A stretch of 64,000 nucleotides of DNA from Branchipolynoe longqiensis (taxonomy: Eukaryota > Annelida > Polychaeta > Phyllodocida > Polynoidae), in NCBI GenBank assembly GCA_030323885.1, contig CM059199.1, positions 40,680,590 to 40,744,589 on the forward strand, read 5' to 3'. Position numbers and translations under genes: made by a program. The notes under the pieces were generated by a model. That model searched no databases and was not told where the DNA came from. It saw only the letters and a program-made list of their open reading frames with translations. Of the stretch, positions 61,130-64,000 are shown in pieces; the first letter of the stretch is position 1; each line of letters opens with the position of its first letter.

Positions 61130-61692
61130 TTGCATAGTCCGATCCCTTTCAGTATCTCTCTTTTTGTTAAAGATAAATATATTCGGGAGATCCTTGTAAT
61201 CTACCATACCTTAGTTTGAAGTGAATTTATTTTTAAATGGATAATTCTGAAAATATTTGAAGTGAAAATATGCTCAATTAAATTTGGCAAACTTATTAAT
61301 ACTCGGACACCATAGGATTCAACAGTAACATGACCAGACGGGATGGCCGAATGAGTTAGAGTATCTGTCTCCCATGTTGGTAGATCGTCGGTTCAAAAAC
61401 CTGGTCGAGTCAAACCAATGATTTGATACTTGTCGCTTCATAGCCAGGCACTCGGCATAATTAGGATGTTACTAGGACCAGTGGAATGAGGAAGAGCAAT
61501 AGTCCACGATTGAATGTTCCCCTGCTTAAAGAACTAATGTACCAAGAACAACAAAGAAAACATGCCCTATTAGTGTTACACTGATTTCTATGCACCGACA
61601 ATTGCCCCATACGCCAGTATCTACGTCGGAGATGAAGTGATTATTTTACTTCTAGTAAATGTGAGACTGTCATCGGACTATGCAACATTAAC
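61130..61692. mobile_element. TTAA-type MITE interrupted by SINE-A (T2)
   Basis: Left TIR GTTGCATAGTCCGATCCC after TTAA, right TIR CATCGGACTATGCAAC followed by ATTAA. The SINE at about 61,333-61,550 sits in the middle. Confidence 0.78.
61333..61550 (+). mobile_element. SINE-A variant with T2 tail (H1 head), inside a MITE
   Basis: CCAGACGGGATGGCCGAATG head, shortened body, then CAGTGGAATGAGGAAGAGCA, ATAGTCCACGATTGAATGTT and CCCCTGCTTAAAGAACTAAT. ACATG near both borders may be a short TSD. Confidence 0.82.
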
Positions 61693-61694
61693 AC

Positions 61695-63361
61695 CCTCCC
61701 ACCCTCCCACCTCACCCACTCCATCCCCACCTCCACCCTCTCCATCCCCATCGTCCCACCTCCACCCTCACCCCCTTCCATCCCCACCCTCCCGCATCCA
61801 TCCCCACTCACCCACCTCCATTCCCACCCTTCCACCTCCATCACCACCGACCCACCTCCATCACCACCGACCCACCTCCATCCCCACTCTCCCGCCTCCA
61901 TCCCCGCCCTCCCACCTGCACCCCTCACCCCCTCCATCCCCACCGACCTACCTCCATCCCCACCGTTACCCTCACCCGCTCCATCCCCACCCACCCACCT
62001 CCATCCGCATCATCCCACCTCCATCCCCACCCTGCCGCCTCCATCCCCAGTCCCTCCTCCATTTCCACCTACATCCTCACCTCCATCCCTCCAATCCACC
62101 GCCATCTCCACCATCACCCACCCCCTTCAATCCCCCCCCCGCATCTACCCCTACCCTCCCTTCCGCCTGCAACCCCCCTCCCCCTCCCTCAGTCCCCACC
62201 CTCTACCCTACCTACATGATCCTCTCGCTCACATTCCCACATTCGATGCTCCCAATTATATTCCAACTAGGTCGCATACATTCACATTCTCCACAATACG
62301 CTCCAACTCCCCTGGCATACAGACCAACCCCAATCCCCCCACCCACCCACACACTCCAACCACACTCCAACCAACTTACCTCAAGCCCTCATACAATGAT
62401 ATCCTCTCGTACTAGATGTGGCAGCCGAATCGGTAAAGCGCTGGCCTGTCGTGCAGGAGTTCAATTCCCAGGTCGAGTCAAACCAATGACTTACAAAATT
62501 GATATTCATCGCTTCCTAGCCAGGCGCTCCGCCTCCATCCCCACCCTGCCACCTCAATCATCACCCCTCCATCCCCACACTCCTGCCTGTACCCTCACCC
62601 CTCTCCATCCCCACCCTGCCACTTCCATCCCTCCGAGCTCTATCCCCACCCTCCCACCTCCATCTCCACCCACACCCCTCCATTCCCACCCTCCCCCCTC
62701 CATTCCCACCCTTCCGCCTCCATCCCCACCCTCACCGTCCAGCCACAGTCCCCACCCTTCCACCTCCATCTCCACTCCCTTCTGCATGCCCACTCCCTTC
62801 TCCATGCCCACTTCCCCACCTCCATCCCCGCCATCATCCTCCCACCCACCACCATCTCCACCATCACCACATTCCATCCCCACCCCTCCCGCCTACACCC
62901 CATACTCCCACGCATCCACCGCACACTCCCCCGCCTCCACCCGTACCCTCACTTCTGCCTCCACCCCCCCCCCCCCCCCCCACTCAGTCCCCACCCTCTG
63001 CCCGACCTACATGATCTCTCGCTCACATTCCCACATTCGATGCTCCCAATTATATTCCCACTAGGTCGCATACATTCACATTCTCCACAAGACTTTCCCC
63101 CTCCCTTGGCATACAGACCCCCACCTAACCCTCCCCCCACCCACCCACATAGTAAAACCACATCACCCACCTAAACCCTCATCCCACCTCACACAAACCA
63201 ACCAACCTACCTCAATCCCTCATACAATGATATCCTCTCGTACTAGATGTGGCAGCCAAATCGGTAAAGCGCTGGCCTGCCGTGTGGGAGTTCAATTCCC
63301 AGGTCGAGTCAAACCAATGACTTACAAAATTGCTACTCGTCGCTTCCTAGCCAGGCGCTCG
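61695..63361. repeat. Tandem segmental duplication (about 830 bp) of a C-rich array with a SINE
   Basis: CTCGCTCACATTCCCACATT, CGATGCTCCCAATTATATTC and following sequence at 62,222 recur at 63,018. The SINE-A start ATCCTCTCGTACTAGATGTG at 62,401 recurs at 63,232, an 831-bp offset. The first SINE stops at GGCGCTC (62,529) and continues as CCACCTCCATCCCC-type repeat, while the second is complete. This marks the duplication junction. The 475-codon plus frame across it is repeat-derived. Confidence 0.83.
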
Positions 63362-63568
63362 GCATTATTAAGATATGACAAGGACTGGTTGACTCAATGT
63401 CAGGATAATGTGATTGAGTAGGATATCAGGTCATGGTGCTGGTGGTATGGTCTCCCAGGACAGCACAGCACTATAAAATTGCCATGAGTTTGCACTGTCA
63501 CAAGTCGGTATCCATCCTGATATGACCTTAGATGTTGCCAGGACGTAAAACTCCAACAACCAACCAAC
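63240..63568 (+). mobile_element. SINE-A with H2 head, T1 tail, complete
   Basis: Head GTGGCAGCCAAATCGGTAAAG with GTTCAATTCCC, body and T1 tail ending AACCAACCAACCAACAC. Source copy for the truncated duplicate at 62,409-62,529. Confidence 0.87.
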
Positions 63569-63780
63569 CAACACTCACTCCTCCCACCCTTATACTCGCC
63601 TCACCACAACCTGTACTCCACCCCCCTCATACACACCCTCATACACCCACGTGCAAAGAGCTCTTACAATTCTGTGTGGCTCATTTGAAAGTGAGATGAG
63701 CGGCTGGCAGTGACCCTCCCTCCCCCAGAGGGCGCCTCGGAGCTGCTCATCCTGCCCCGAGCAGTCCTAACCGTGACTCC
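63569..63780. other. No gene seen
   Basis: C/A-rich spacer, then about 100 bp of mixed sequence leading into the terminal tandem array. Confidence 0.4.
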
Positions 63781-64000
63781 ATGCAAGAACTGGCCGACCT
63801 GGGCAGCCCGGGTTACTAAACAACAGGTGCCCTCTGATACCACTAGATTATCGTCATTGGTATCAGTACAGCCAACCTGGGCAGCCCGCATTACTAAAGA
63901 ACAGACGCCCTCCACTACGACTAGATTATTGCTATTGGTATCAGGAGAGCCGACCTGGGCAGCCCGCGTTACTAAACAACAGCCACCCTCTGATAGCACT
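63781..64000. repeat. 78-bp tandem repeat running off the window
   Basis: Units begin GCCGACCTGGGCAGCCCG at 63793, 63871 and 63949, exactly 78 bp apart. 78 is 26 codons, and the minus strand is open with a repeating RAAQVG..DTNxxNLVV pattern. The array continues past the end of the window, so a repeat-protein exon cannot be excluded. Confidence 0.8.

Noticed and set aside
61637..63064. 475-codon plus-strand open frame
   Set aside because: Made of a C-rich tandem array and a SINE fragment duplicated with it; a product of composition and duplication.

Overview
The window is an intergenic, very repeat-rich stretch of an animal genome. I see no convincing intact host protein gene and no rRNA, free-standing tRNA or CRISPR array. 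The content points to a lophotrochozoan, most likely a mollusc (inference, roughly 0.6). Reasons: a tRNA-headed SINE at 20.58-20.91 kb whose central domain resembles SINEs widespread in molluscs, DIRS-type tyrosine-recombinase retrotransposons, many short TIR transposons, and long AT, GA and C-rich simple repeats.

The main protein-coding content is two DIRS-like retrotransposons on the minus strand. The copy at 28,331-33,698 has three long open frames: Gag, reverse transcriptase/RNase H, and tyrosine recombinase. It also has the split terminal repeats and internal complementary region (ICR) that define DIRS elements. The copy at 8,282-13,684 has the same layout, belongs to a clearly diverged family, and is broken by frameshifts and stops. 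Between the right terminal repeat and gag, both copies keep a TATAAAAG box on the strand opposite to gag, followed by six small hairpins. The stems pair in both copies although bases have changed, which suggests a conserved structured RNA. This is my leading candidate for something undescribed.

The rest is layers of small transposons. The commonest is a modular SINE of about 340 bp, here called SINE-A. It has two tRNA-like heads (H1, H2) and two alternative 3' tails (T1, T2), and about 30 copies or fragments are present. Other SINEs are called C, D and E. Non-autonomous DNA elements include TTAA-target, TA-target, TTA-target and 8-bp-target families, an unclassified 1.28 kb element at 34.4-35.7 kb, and an unclassified 1.45 kb element at 53.0-54.5 kb filled with minisatellite arrays. 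Three 5'-truncated LINE ends (6.3, 37.05 and 59.05 kb) and one probable solo LTR (3.9 kb) complete the set. Several insertions are nested with readable target-site duplications (TSDs), so relative ages can be ordered.

Minisatellites lie at 18.2-18.96, 26.7-28.0, 43.8-45.1, 46.5-46.9, 57.7-58.5 and 63.8-64.0 kb, and purine or pyrimidine tracts at 39.9-40.7, 51.95-52.5, 53.7-54.3 and 61.7-63.2 kb. Many long open frames over these arrays are artefacts of repeat periods divisible by three or of stop-free composition. All coordinates were read by eye; boundaries without a stated TSD may be off by several bases.
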